Assembly (NCBI RefSeq): GCF_001881565.1
Contig: NZ_MPDJ01000002.1
Coordinates: 356,578 to 420,577 of the forward strand
Source: Eisenbergiella tayi
Lineage (GTDB): Bacteria > Bacillota > Clostridia > Lachnospirales > Lachnospiraceae
Length of the DNA stretch: 64,000 nucleotides
Direction: 5' to 3'
Part shown: positions 1 through 8,880 of the stretch, piece after piece
How the letters are laid out: each line of letters opens with the position of its first letter
Numbering within the stretch: the stretch's first letter is position 1
The notes under the pieces: generated by a model
Database searches by the model: none
Told to the model about the DNA's origin: nothing
Seen by the model: only the letters and a program-made list of their open reading frames with translations
Position numbers and translations under genes: made by a program

Positions 1-783
1 ATAGCCTGCAAAAGAAGGGGCATTCTCTTTGATTTCCCCTACCGGAAGAAGAAATGATCCGTCATTATCATCCGCTCCGGAAATTCTTACTGTCACTGAT
101 TCCTCAGGATTAGCCCGGAGAATATTTCTCATGAGCAAACGCTGTGCGGCCTGCTCCGTCTCAACAGAAACAGTGGTATCCCCCTGAATATTTTTCAGGA
201 TATAAGAGCCGTCTGAGGATTCCAGATCAGCGCCGTCAGCTGTTACGCTTTTTAAGCGATACCCCTTTCCAGTCTCAACCTGAAAGGACAGATCGCTGTC
301 TTTTTCTGCTTCCGCACTGGCAACAGCTTCTCCATTTACTTTAATAACTGCTTCACCGCTGACGTCAAATGAAACCATAAAAGTATCTTTCTTTTCATTT
401 TCCGAAGTCTCAGTAACGTCCTCTGTAACGGTCTCTTCCGTTTCCAGTTCATCTTCGGTGGATACTGCAGTGATTTCGCTCTCTGTCTCCGTATTCTCCC
501 CGCCAGCTTCCGTGATTTCTTCCGACTCGTCCGTCTCCGACGTCTGTGTTCCTTCCGGAACCTCTGAGCTTTCCTCATTTTCCGAAGAGTCTGATGAAGC
601 TGCTGATGTCACTTCTTCTGTCTTATCCTCGTTTGCATCTGATGCCGGTTCGCTTGATATTTCGGCTGCTGATTCTACTTCTGCGGCAGTAACAGTCATC
701 CTGTCATTTCCCAACGTAGTGGCAGCCAGAACAAAAACCAGCAGAAATGCCCAAAGTCTTTGTAACGATTTTGCCTTTTTCAT
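1..783 (-). CDS. Surface repeat protein, N-terminal part (runs off window edge)
   Basis: The reading frame is open from an ATG at 783 to the window edge (261 codons), so only the N terminus is visible. It begins MKKAKSLQRLWAFLLVFVL, a signal peptide with a basic n-region and a long hydrophobic core ending near AA-E, nearly the same as those of the two giant proteins to the right. An acidic Ser/Thr/Glu-rich linker follows (about residues 40-140). A beta-rich segment then carries a VKVNGEAV motif and a GYRLKSV motif, parallel to residues 170-300 of the Cna-B protein at 1300-8376. GAGAGGAG lies about 8 nt upstream of the start. It is inferred to be the third paralogue of the island, secreted and probably wall-attached. 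The C-terminal architecture cannot be seen. Confidence 0.85.
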   Translation of the reverse strand, partial: MKKAKSLQRLWAFLLVFVLAATTLGNDRMTVTAAEVESAAEISSEPASDANEDKTEEVTSAASSDSSENEESSEVPEGTQTSETDESEEITEAGGENTETESEITAVSTEDELETEETVTEDVTETSENEKKDTFMVSFDVSGEAVIKVNGEAVASAEAEKDSDLSFQVETGKGYRLKSVTADGADLESSDGSYILKNIQGDTTVSVETEQAAQRLLMRNILRANPEESVTVRISGADDNDGSFLLPVGEIKENAPSFAGY

Positions 784-836
784 TCCTCTTTCTCCTCTCT
801 TTTCTTTAAACAACACTTAACCAAACCCCTGTTTTC

Positions 837-1046
837 CTAACTGTCATTTACTGCTTCCTCTTCATCATCTTCCAAAGCACTGGCGATAAGCTTCAAGAGC
901 TCCAGAGCGCTTCGAAAATGTTTTGTAATTCCTCTCTCCGTCCAGGATATGGATCCCTGCCATGTGGCATATTGTCTGCTGGTTATCCGGAGAATGAAGG
1001 AAGCCTTACGTCCAACCTGATTATTGATATCCTGTTCATCCCGCAC
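837..1046 (-). CDS. Small conserved ATWQG-motif protein preceding a surface protein
   Basis: A 69-residue protein with no signal peptide. The GTG start at 1046 is chosen because AAGGAGG lies 8 nt upstream and because the paralogue at 16540-16740 starts at the same residue (VRDEQD). The conserved core reads KASFI-RI-SRQ-ATWQG, then SWTE and FRSALELLKLI, with an acidic C-terminal tail. I recognise this as a small protein found repeatedly in Lachnospiraceae near surface-protein loci, but its function is unknown to me. It lies between a SARP-box promoter and the surface protein at 1-783, 53 bp upstream, so the two are probably cotranscribed. An ATG at 1112 gives a longer frame but falls at the predicted transcription start. 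Confidence 0.8.
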   Translation of the reverse strand: MRDEQDINNQVGRKASFILRITSRQYATWQGSISWTERGITKHFRSALELLKLIASALEDDEEEAVNDS

Positions 1047-1119
1047 CTCTTCTGCCTCCTTATCTGCCCCTGTTTGGATTATTTGGTTCCGTATACTGAT
1101 TTCCTTCACCATTAATTTG

Positions 1120-1154
1120 AGTATAACAGTCCAGGTGTTACATAAAGTGTTACA
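1120..1154 (-). promoter_or_regulatory. SARP-type promoter of surface module 1
   Basis: On the minus strand, TGTAACAC (1154-1147) and TGTAACACC (1142-1134) form a direct repeat of 12-bp period. Exactly 8 bp separate the second copy from TATACT (1125-1120). There is no good -35 box. The same layout occurs at 8646-8680 and 16875-16909. It matches the known arrangement of activator sites for SARP/BTAD regulators, and such a regulator is encoded at 17037-18287. Confidence 0.75.
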
Positions 1155-1210
1155 TATCAGGAATTAGTGTAACTATTTTTTAACTTTTTTGGGTCAAACA
1201 GGAATTTTTT

Positions 1211-1289
1211 ATGGGAAAACACCTTTTAAAATAATTTTTTCCCATGCAATACCAAAAAGACCGCCCGGATTTCTCCGGACGATCTTTTT
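1211..1289 (-). terminator. Rho-independent terminator of the Cna-B giant gene
   Basis: AAAAAGA, then GC-rich arms (CCGCCCGGA and TCCGGACG), then TCTTTTT at 1254-1289 form a strong hairpin with a T run on the minus strand, 10 bp beyond the stop at 1300. A second AT-rich inverted repeat (ATGGGAAAA with TTTTCCCAT, 1211-1245) follows it. Confidence 0.85.
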
Positions 1290-1299
1290 GACTAAGGAA

Positions 1300-4200
1300 T
1301 TATTCCTCTTCTTTTTTACGTTTCTTTGCAGTAATTCCCAATGTCAGAATGGCTCCCATTATAAGGAATGACCATCCTGCTATCGGTGAGCTGTCTCCGG
1401 TTCCGGATCCCTTGCTTTCACCGAGAACCCCTACTTCAGGAGGCAGCGCTTCTCCAAGGACTCCTACTTCAGGCTGTACAGGGGCAAATGCTTCTCCCAG
1501 TACTGCTGTTGCCGCCGCAGCAGGTTCACCTCCTGCAGGCTCATCCGGTATTGGTGCTGCCGCCGGTGTATGGCTGTTGGTAATCGTAAAGCCATCAATA
1601 ACAGTACTGTAACCAACTACATCCGCTTCGTTAACCGAATATTCGATCTCCTTTCCGGCAGTATTATATTTCTCCAAATCAGTAAATTCATATGTCCACA
1701 AATTTTCAGCTGTTATCGTTGCCTCTGTTACAGCTTTACCATCTGCGAGTAAACTGACCAATATACTTCCCGGACGAATATTATCCTGGTTATCTGCATC
1801 CTCCCAAATCTTTGTAACTAAAATATTCACAGGATCTTCTTCAGGATTCTTACCGGTATATCTGTTCACCACTTCAAATCCATTTTCCGCATCCCCATCA
1901 ATATGACTTTCATAGCCATTAATACTGTCTTCCTCAACCTCATAAATAATGGGAGTTCCATTTTCCATAAACCGGGGAAGATCCTTAAATTCAAACGACC
2001 ATCCCGTACTTTCATCAATGACAGCCTGATCCATTTCTTCCGAATCAGCCAAAAGCCTTATGGTAATACTCTCCGGCAATTCACCTCCGTCATAATCAAG
2101 CCATGTCTTGGTTCCCTGTACGGTGATCTGTGTTAAATCAGATTCAATCACTGTGTTGGTAAAAATCCGTCCGTCCTGGCTGACTTCCTGTTCATAACCT
2201 TCCGTAATCACTTCCTCCACTGTATAGGCTATTTCCTTTCCGTCATCCGTATACCTTTTCAACTTTTCAAAACTATAACTCCAGACATTTCCGTCTTTTT
2301 CCCATACAGGGGTTATATTTTCCTGCTTTGCGCCATCCGCATACAGATTAAGAACCAAATCATCCGGCCTGGTATTTCCTGCATTGCTGTAATCTACCCA
2401 GATCTTTGTTCCATTTACCGTCGTGAGCGTCTTTGCATCATCAATCAGCTTATTAACCAGATCATTGCTTTCTCCGGAATCTGTCCTTACATATCCATCC
2501 GGTACGCTTTCCATTACCGTATATACAATCTCTTTTCCTTCTGAAGTATATATAGGTAAATCAGTAAAACGATAATTCCATTTATTTCCGTCCGTATTGC
2601 TCCAGACAGGGGTTTTCTCTACAGGTGTTCCGTCCGCAAGAAGTATTAAGCTGAATTCCTCTGCCGATGGCCTGGTTCCTTCGACATTACTGTAATCTTC
2701 CCATGTCTTGGTTCCTTCGACTGATTTCAGAGTTCTCTCATCGTCATTTACCGTATTTTCGAAATTATTATCAGCCTTACCAGTCTGTGAATAATCCTGG
2801 AGTTTTTCCTCCTCTACTGTATAAACTATGAGTACCCCGTCATCCGTATATTTCTGCAGATCATTGTAACGATAATTCCATACATTCCCGTCTGTATTGC
2901 TCCAGACAGGTACGGCATCAACTATTTCCGTTCCATCCGCAAACAAATGCAGTGTCAGCGTCTGAGGCCTTGTTCCTCCGGCATTGCTGTAATCCACCCA
3001 GGTTTTGGTTCCGCTTACCGTGGTCTGTGTTGCAATTCCATCCTTTACCTTATTTTCAAACGAATTTTCCACATTCTTCGTCTGTGTATAGTTTTCAGGC
3101 ACCGTTTCCTCGACACGATAAGTTATCGGCTTTCCATCCTCTGTGAACTTCTTCAGTCCGGTATAGCTGTAACTCCATACATTCCCCTCTTTTGTCCAAA
3201 CGGGGGCTGCATCCATTACTTCCATATCATCCGCATATAAATGCAGCTCCAGATTCTCAGGCCTTGTCTTTCCGGCATTGCTGTAATCCACCCAGGTTTT
3301 GGTTCCTTTTACCGTAATCTGTGTCGCAGCTCCATCCTTTACTTTATTTTCAAACGAATTTTCAACCTTCTTCGTCTGTGTATAATTTTCAGGCACCGTT
3401 TCCTCAACACGATAGGTTATCGGCTTTCCATCCTCCGTGAACTTCTTCAGTCCGGTATAGCTGTAACTCCATACATTCCCCTCTTTCGTCCAAACGGGGG
3501 TTGCATCCATTACTTCCATATCATCCGCATATAAATGCAGTTCCAGATTTTCAGGCCTTGTCCCTCCGGCATTGCTGTAATCCACCCAGGTTTTGGTTCC
3601 GCTTACCGTGGTCTGCGTCGCAGTTCCTTCCTTTACCGTATTTTCAAACGAATTTTCAGCATTCTTCGTCTGCGTATAATTTTCAGGCACCGTTTCCTCA
3701 ACACGATAAACTATCTCGCTTCCGTTTTCCGTATACTTCTTCAGCCTGCTATAGCTGTAGCTCCATACATTCCCTTCCTTCGTCCAAACAGGGACTGCAT
3801 CCATTACTTCTGTATCATTGGCATACAAATGCAGTTCCAGATTCTCAGGTCTTGTAATTCCTGCATTGCTGTAATCCACCCAGGTCTTTGTCCCGCTTAC
3901 CTCAGTCCAGGTTTTCTCTCCGTCTATCAACGTATTTACAAACATTCCCCCTTCATTCACAGTCTGGGTATAATTCGACGGAACTTCCTCTTCCACTTCA
4001 TACAGGATCACTTTTCCTTCATCCGAATATTTCTTCAGACCGGTATAACTATAGCTCCATACATTTCCGTCTTTTGTCCAGTCCGGAGTTATATTTTCCA
4101 GCTTTTCACCATCCGCATACAGGTTCAGGATCAAATCATCCGGCCTGCTCTTCGTTACATTGCTGTAATCCTCCCAAACCTTTGTCCCGTTTACCGTGGT

Positions 4201-7200
4201 AAGCGTCCTTGAATCATCAGTCAGCTTATTAACCAAATCTCTGCTGTCCCGGGAATCGGTTCTTACATATCCATCCGGTATGGTTTCTGTTACCGTATAT
4301 TTGATCTCCTGTCCATCGGATGTATATATCGGCAGATTATCATAACGGTAATTCCATTTATTCCCGTTAGTATTGCTCCAGACAGGCGCTTTGTCAACGG
4401 GCGAACCATCTGCAAGAAGGATTAAATTAAATTCTTTTGCCGTTGGCCTGGTTTTTTCCGCATTGCTGTAATCTTCCCATGTCTTGGTTCCTTCTACCGA
4501 TGTCCGGGTTCTCTCATCATCCTTTACGGTGTTTACGAAGTTATTCCCATCTTTTCCAGTCTGTGAATAATCCGGAAGCTTTTCCTCCACTACGGAATAG
4601 TTTATGAGCACCCCTTCATCCGTATATTTCTGCAGATCATTGTAGCTATAGCTCCACACATTCCCATCCGTATTGCTCCAGACAGGTACGGCGTCAGTCA
4701 ATTCCTTTCCATCCGCAAACAAATGCAGAGTCAGTGTCTGAGGTCTTGTTCCTCCGGCATTGCTGTAATCCACCCAGGTCTTGGTTCCGCTAAGTCCGGT
4801 CGTCCCTGTAAGTGTATTTATCACATCATAATTTTCTGTTCTTGAACGATATCCCTCTGCTTCTGCTTCTTTAATTTTATATTCAATTTCCGCGCCGTCT
4901 TTATTTTTAGGCAGTCCTGAAAATGTCCATGACCATCCATCTTCGGCAGTTACTTCTTTAGAATAAACATTCCCATCAGAGCCCTGAAGAATAATTGTGA
5001 TACTATCCGGCCTGGTGCCATATGCATTATTATTATCTAACCAGGTTTTCCCGCCTTCAATTGTAATTTCATCAGGCGTATGAGTATTAGTCAGTATGAA
5101 GCCGTCATTCACAAAAGCATATTTTGTGGAATATCCTTCTACGTCTTCCTCTTTCACCGAATATTCAATACGTTTTCCATTTTCATACTCCGGCAGATCA
5201 GGAAAACGTCCGTTCCAGTTATTCCCTGAATTAAGCGTTATTGTTTTTGCCGGAATATAGGGATTTCCATTCTTAAGCAGTTCCACTGTTACACTTTCAG
5301 GCCTGATTCCATCCTGATTATCTGCATCCGCCCATTTCTTGGCAACAGGAATCGTAATATTCCCTTTTCCGACTAACGTATTAGTAATAATATTTCCATC
5401 CTGGGAACTTTCGTAATTCTCCGGCACATTCGTTTCTTTTACTGTATAGGAGATTTCCTTGCCCGATGTATCATACTTGTTTACATCTTTAAAAGTATAC
5501 ATCCAGTCATTATCTTTGGTTAATACAGCGTTATTATTGGTAGCCTTGCCATTAGCTGTTAAGTTGACGGTAATACTATCCGGCCGGAGGCCTACCGCAT
5601 TATCATCGTCAACCCATAGCTTGGTCACCTCTACATCTACAGGAGCATCACCGGGATTTTTCCCCGTATAGGTATTTGTGATATTAAATTTATTCTTCTC
5701 ATCTACAGACGATACATATCCGTCAGGTACTACTTCCTCTACCGTATATATATACTGACCTCCGCCAGGCCTGTTTTGAGGCAGATTGGCAAAGTTATAA
5801 GAAGTTCCTCCGTTTGTAATCGTTGTAGTCCGGTATAACTTTCCATCCCGATACAGGTTGATCGTAACCGTGGGATAGTCTGTCGTTCCTTTCGGCACAT
5901 TCCAGGTCTTTCTGCCGTTTATATCAATTCTTTTCAAATCAAAATAATAATTGATATCTATCTTATCGTTATCATTATTCGATGCAAAACCAACAACGTT
6001 TGAACGTTGGTCGTTATATAAATAGTCAGGATATCTGTCCTTATCTGTGCACAGTTTAATTGCCGCCTTTTCTGCAAGCGCGCTTACTGAATATGAATAA
6101 TCTACTATGTAGCCGCCTTCTTCCTTTTCGAGGAGGTAATTTATCTTTACATTGGCATAGCTGCTTTTTCCTATGTCTGCCCAGACAGCTTTGAATACAA
6201 ACTCATTCTTATTATTTGCATATCTTACCGTAGAAGCATTTATTGTAAAACGAGAATACTGCCTGTAAACACCACTGTTATCACCTGCTAATTCCCAATG
6301 ATCAAAAATCTTCCCGTCCAGTGTCGGCACTTTATATGTTACAGCAACAATATTATTTTCACCTTCAAATGCTGTGTAAGTATCATCATCTGCAATTTCA
6401 CCGGTTCCGCCGTTTAAATCATACCTAACCGTATATTTTGCTTTCTCTGCGCTCAAAAATATCTGTTTATTTGTTTCTGATGACCAATTTACCTTAAACA
6501 TATACTTATACGTTTTATTATCTTTCGTATAAGAACCTTCTTTAATCTCAATCCCGTCCATGCCGGTTCCGCTTAATTTTATATCTTTTCCGTCATATCC
6601 CGGCTTAACATTAAAGTAAAACTCATTTCCGCCGCTGTTGGCAGCCTTATAAACATCATTTATAGTACCGTTTTTAAACAGGTTTCCATTGGCATCCAGG
6701 CCATAAAGCCGGTCGCCCTTTATTCCCTCTAACTGCTTGATAATGATTTCCGGTCTTTTATTGCTTTTAAAATTACCGCTGCTTATATCTATATCTTCAT
6801 ACACATCGCTGATTGTAATTGTATAGGTATATTTATTAAAATTTTGACTTCTCCCGCTGCCGGTACTAATTCTTTCCGAATCAATTTTGGTCAGTTTTAC
6901 ATTCACCTTGGTACCGCTGGGTAAAATTGTTGTTGCTTCTGCGTTCGTCTCATACGAAGAAGGCACATTAATAAATACGCCATTGACCTGCAGGTTATTC
7001 AAGAGCCAATCCGTCCAGGTTCCTTCACCATCCTGATGCCCGCTGTCGCTTACCAACGTCAGGACTAATGGCTTTTCACCGGTAAAAGTTGAATTATTTC
7101 CCGGAGATGTAATATTACCCTGCATTATTTTACTATTATTATAAGTCAGCTTATAACTAGTTATTTTCTTAAACGTTACTATAACATTCTGCGTTTTCGT

Positions 7201-8376
7201 AACATTCTGTATCGTATAATCCCATTTATTATCAGCGACTTTGGTTCCTGTTAATGGCATACCGCCATTTATTTTCACATTGTCAATCTCATAACCACGG
7301 TTAACTTCAACCCGGAAAGTCAGCGCACTGTTCCTTTTCACACTCACCGGCCCCGTTACTGTTCCGCCGGCCGCGCTCTGTGCATTTCCCACCTGGGTTG
7401 TATAAGTCACTTCTACCTTCAGCGAATCCGATTCATAGTACAATACAATCTCTTTATTATCCTCTAAAATCGTCCCCGCATCCGTTTCTCCCGCACTGTA
7501 ATAAACATAATTCTCATAAACCCCTGCAAACTGGATAACATCATCATCTACTCTTGCTTCAACAAAAGAATATCCGTCAAAAACAGGAGCATGCTCTTTA
7601 ATTTCCCCTACCGGAATATTGACTGTCCCATTATTTCCATCCGCTCCGGATACTCTTACTTTCACGGTTTCCTCTGTGTTTGCAAGAAGGATATCACGCA
7701 TAAGCATGCGCAGCTTATTCCGCTCGGTACTGACAGAAACTGTCATATCATCCTGAACATTTTCCAGCTGATACGTACCGGCTGAAGTCCCCAGCTCACT
7801 GCCATCCGCCGTTACTTTCTTTATCCGGTAACCATCGGAAGCCTCCACATGAAATTCTACATTTGTACCAGCTTCGATATCTTCTGCGAAAGAAACACTT
7901 TCTCCATTCACCTTGACGACAGCCCCGTCACCAACCTCAAAGGAAACCGTAAAGGAATCTTTTTCCTCCTCTTCAGAAGTCACTTCCGTTGAAGTCTCAG
8001 TAACTGTCTCTGTTTCAATCTCTTCTGTTTCTGTCCCCTCTTCGGAAGTCACAGCGGCGGGTTCACTCTCTGTACCGCTTTTTGTACTTTCCTCATTATC
8101 TTCGGAGGCTGTTTCCGGCTTATCCGCCTTTCCCTCTTCAGATTTCTGCGTTCCTTCCGGGACTTCTGCCTTTTCATCACTGTCGGATGAAGCTGCAGAG
8201 GTCTCTTCCACTGTCTTTTTTTCATTTGCATCGGATGCCGAAGCACTCGACACTTCGGTCGCTGATTCTACTTCCGCGGCATTAACAGTCACGCTGTCAT
8301 TTCCTAACGTAGTAGCAACCAGAACAAAAACCAGCAAAAATGCCCAGAATCTTTGTAATGACTTTGCCCTTTTCAT
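1300..8376 (-). CDS. Giant secreted protein with 15 Cna-B repeats
   Basis: A protein of 2358 residues. The ATG at 8376 is chosen because GAGAGGGG precedes it and MKRAKSLQRF matches the paralogues; the frame extends 28 codons further upstream without support. Order of parts: signal peptide (1-35), acidic linker (to about 140), InlB/MucBP-like and unclassified beta modules (about 140-700), an InlB B-repeat-like segment with a YDLNGGTGE motif, then 15 Cna-B domains of about 85-90 residues. Each Cna-B domain opens with a GTKTW-DYSNA-like strand and has a Y-VEE motif near its end; such domains form stalk-like rods in pilin and adhesin proteins. The C terminus has three VLGE repeats, SGTGDSSP, one membrane segment and KKRKKEEE. 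This resembles a sorting signal of PxTG type, but LPxTG is absent. Inferred function is a long surface adhesin stalk. Confidence 0.9.
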   Translation of the reverse strand: MKRAKSLQRFWAFLLVFVLVATTLGNDSVTVNAAEVESATEVSSASASDANEKKTVEETSAASSDSDEKAEVPEGTQKSEEGKADKPETASEDNEESTKSGTESEPAAVTSEEGTETEEIETETVTETSTEVTSEEEEKDSFTVSFEVGDGAVVKVNGESVSFAEDIEAGTNVEFHVEASDGYRIKKVTADGSELGTSAGTYQLENVQDDMTVSVSTERNKLRMLMRDILLANTEETVKVRVSGADGNNGTVNIPVGEIKEHAPVFDGYSFVEARVDDDVIQFAGVYENYVYYSAGETDAGTILEDNKEIVLYYESDSLKVEVTYTTQVGNAQSAAGGTVTGPVSVKRNSALTFRVEVNRGYEIDNVKINGGMPLTGTKVADNKWDYTIQNVTKTQNVIVTFKKITSYKLTYNNSKIMQGNITSPGNNSTFTGEKPLVLTLVSDSGHQDGEGTWTDWLLNNLQVNGVFINVPSSYETNAEATTILPSGTKVNVKLTKIDSERISTGSGRSQNFNKYTYTITISDVYEDIDISSGNFKSNKRPEIIIKQLEGIKGDRLYGLDANGNLFKNGTINDVYKAANSGGNEFYFNVKPGYDGKDIKLSGTGMDGIEIKEGSYTKDNKTYKYMFKVNWSSETNKQIFLSAEKAKYTVRYDLNGGTGEIADDDTYTAFEGENNIVAVTYKVPTLDGKIFDHWELAGDNSGVYRQYSRFTINASTVRYANNKNEFVFKAVWADIGKSSYANVKINYLLEKEEGGYIVDYSYSVSALAEKAAIKLCTDKDRYPDYLYNDQRSNVVGFASNNDNDKIDINYYFDLKRIDINGRKTWNVPKGTTDYPTVTINLYRDGKLYRTTTITNGGTSYNFANLPQNRPGGGQYIYTVEEVVPDGYVSSVDEKNKFNITNTYTGKNPGDAPVDVEVTKLWVDDDNAVGLRPDSITVNLTANGKATNNNAVLTKDNDWMYTFKDVNKYDTSGKEISYTVKETNVPENYESSQDGNIITNTLVGKGNITIPVAKKWADADNQDGIRPESVTVELLKNGNPYIPAKTITLNSGNNWNGRFPDLPEYENGKRIEYSVKEEDVEGYSTKYAFVNDGFILTNTHTPDEITIEGGKTWLDNNNAYGTRPDSITIILQGSDGNVYSKEVTAEDGWSWTFSGLPKNKDGAEIEYKIKEAEAEGYRSRTENYDVINTLTGTTGLSGTKTWVDYSNAGGTRPQTLTLHLFADGKELTDAVPVWSNTDGNVWSYSYNDLQKYTDEGVLINYSVVEEKLPDYSQTGKDGNNFVNTVKDDERTRTSVEGTKTWEDYSNAEKTRPTAKEFNLILLADGSPVDKAPVWSNTNGNKWNYRYDNLPIYTSDGQEIKYTVTETIPDGYVRTDSRDSRDLVNKLTDDSRTLTTVNGTKVWEDYSNVTKSRPDDLILNLYADGEKLENITPDWTKDGNVWSYSYTGLKKYSDEGKVILYEVEEEVPSNYTQTVNEGGMFVNTLIDGEKTWTEVSGTKTWVDYSNAGITRPENLELHLYANDTEVMDAVPVWTKEGNVWSYSYSRLKKYTENGSEIVYRVEETVPENYTQTKNAENSFENTVKEGTATQTTVSGTKTWVDYSNAGGTRPENLELHLYADDMEVMDATPVWTKEGNVWSYSYTGLKKFTEDGKPITYRVEETVPENYTQTKKVENSFENKVKDGAATQITVKGTKTWVDYSNAGKTRPENLELHLYADDMEVMDAAPVWTKEGNVWSYSYTGLKKFTEDGKPITYRVEETVPENYTQTKNVENSFENKVKDGIATQTTVSGTKTWVDYSNAGGTRPQTLTLHLFADGTEIVDAVPVWSNTDGNVWNYRYNDLQKYTDDGVLIVYTVEEEKLQDYSQTGKADNNFENTVNDDERTLKSVEGTKTWEDYSNVEGTRPSAEEFSLILLADGTPVEKTPVWSNTDGNKWNYRFTDLPIYTSEGKEIVYTVMESVPDGYVRTDSGESNDLVNKLIDDAKTLTTVNGTKIWVDYSNAGNTRPDDLVLNLYADGAKQENITPVWEKDGNVWSYSFEKLKRYTDDGKEIAYTVEEVITEGYEQEVSQDGRIFTNTVIESDLTQITVQGTKTWLDYDGGELPESITIRLLADSEEMDQAVIDESTGWSFEFKDLPRFMENGTPIIYEVEEDSINGYESHIDGDAENGFEVVNRYTGKNPEEDPVNILVTKIWEDADNQDNIRPGSILVSLLADGKAVTEATITAENLWTYEFTDLEKYNTAGKEIEYSVNEADVVGYSTVIDGFTITNSHTPAAAPIPDEPAGGEPAAAATAVLGEAFAPVQPEVGVLGEALPPEVGVLGESKGSGTGDSSPIAGWSFLIMGAILTLGITAKKRKKEEE

Positions 8377-8452
8377 TCCACTTTCCCCTCTCTTTTTTAC
8401 AATGCTTGTTAAAATTGTCCTCACCATCTTTTCCTTCTTCACCATCTGACCT

Positions 8453-8527
8453 GCGGACAATGAATGAAGCTTTATGCCTGCTCTGTATGTTTATATTCTG
8501 TTCTTCCCGCTCTTTTCTGCCTCCTTG
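8453..8527 (-). pseudogene. Decayed remnant of an ATWQG small gene
   Basis: At the place where the other two modules carry the ATWQG gene, only its 5' part survives. The AAGGAGG site (about 8520-8526) is intact. The start codon is lost, residues aligning with R-E-EQ follow, and the reading ends after KASFIVR (8473-8453). The ATWQG core and the C-terminal helix are missing, and the sequence runs into the leader of the Cna-B gene. This suggests a deletion that fused the 5' end of the small gene to the region upstream of the large one. Confidence 0.65.
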
Positions 8528-8645
8528 TCTTCTCATATCTGCATATTGGGTTTCAGCCTGCTGTTACGGGAGAACCTCTGCGGAAACATGAATCCAGCCT
8601 GTTAATATCGAATTCATAAATCAAATCTCCCCCATTAATAACTCA

Positions 8646-8680
8646 AGTATAATGATCAGGGTGTTACATCAAGTGTTACA
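8646..8680 (-). promoter_or_regulatory. SARP-type promoter of surface module 2
   Basis: Minus strand: TGTAACAC (8680-8673), a TTGA spacer, TGTAACACC (8668-8660), 8 bp, then TATACT (8651-8646). Spacing is identical to the module 1 site. It should drive the Cna-B giant gene across the decayed small gene. The 360 bp from 8521 to 8880 otherwise hold only this promoter, an imperfect AT-rich inverted repeat near 8748-8806, and the next terminator. Confidence 0.75.
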
Positions 8681-8830
8681 AACCTAAATTAAGGATACTA
8701 TTTTCCCTTTTTAAGTAAAATTTATAGATGACAGCAGCTTTCCCCTCCGCTTTCGCATATACCAAACGTCAATCCCGTAACGGCAGTAAGCCGTTTGACA
8801 TATGCAAAGATTCGGCTGCTAAAAATGCGC

Positions 8831-8874
8831 ACATAAAAAGACCGCCCGGATTTCTCCGAACGGCCTTTTTATGT
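8831..8874 (-). terminator. Rho-independent terminator of the InlB-repeat gene
   Basis: ACATAAAAAG and CTTTTTATGT flank GC arms (ACCGCCCGGA, TCCGAACGGC), giving a long hairpin 7 bp beyond the stop at 8881. It is nearly the same sequence as the terminator at 1254-1289, so the duplicated unit extended past the coding region. Confidence 0.85.
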
Positions 8875-8880
8875 ATGGAC

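Noticed and set aside
1300..1420. LPxTG sortase signal
   Set aside because: No LPxTG is present; the ending is SGTGD or PGTGD followed by a membrane segment. It is reported only as a sorting-like signal.
2947..4212. Long plus-strand frames opposite the Cna-B gene
   Set aside because: They are mirror frames of the repetitive Cna-B coding sequence. They share its repeat period and lack start signals.
7913..8449. Ser/Val-rich plus-strand frame, and similar ones at 458-820 and 16069-16770
   Set aside because: Antisense of the acidic Ser/Thr/Glu linker and signal peptide of the surface proteins.
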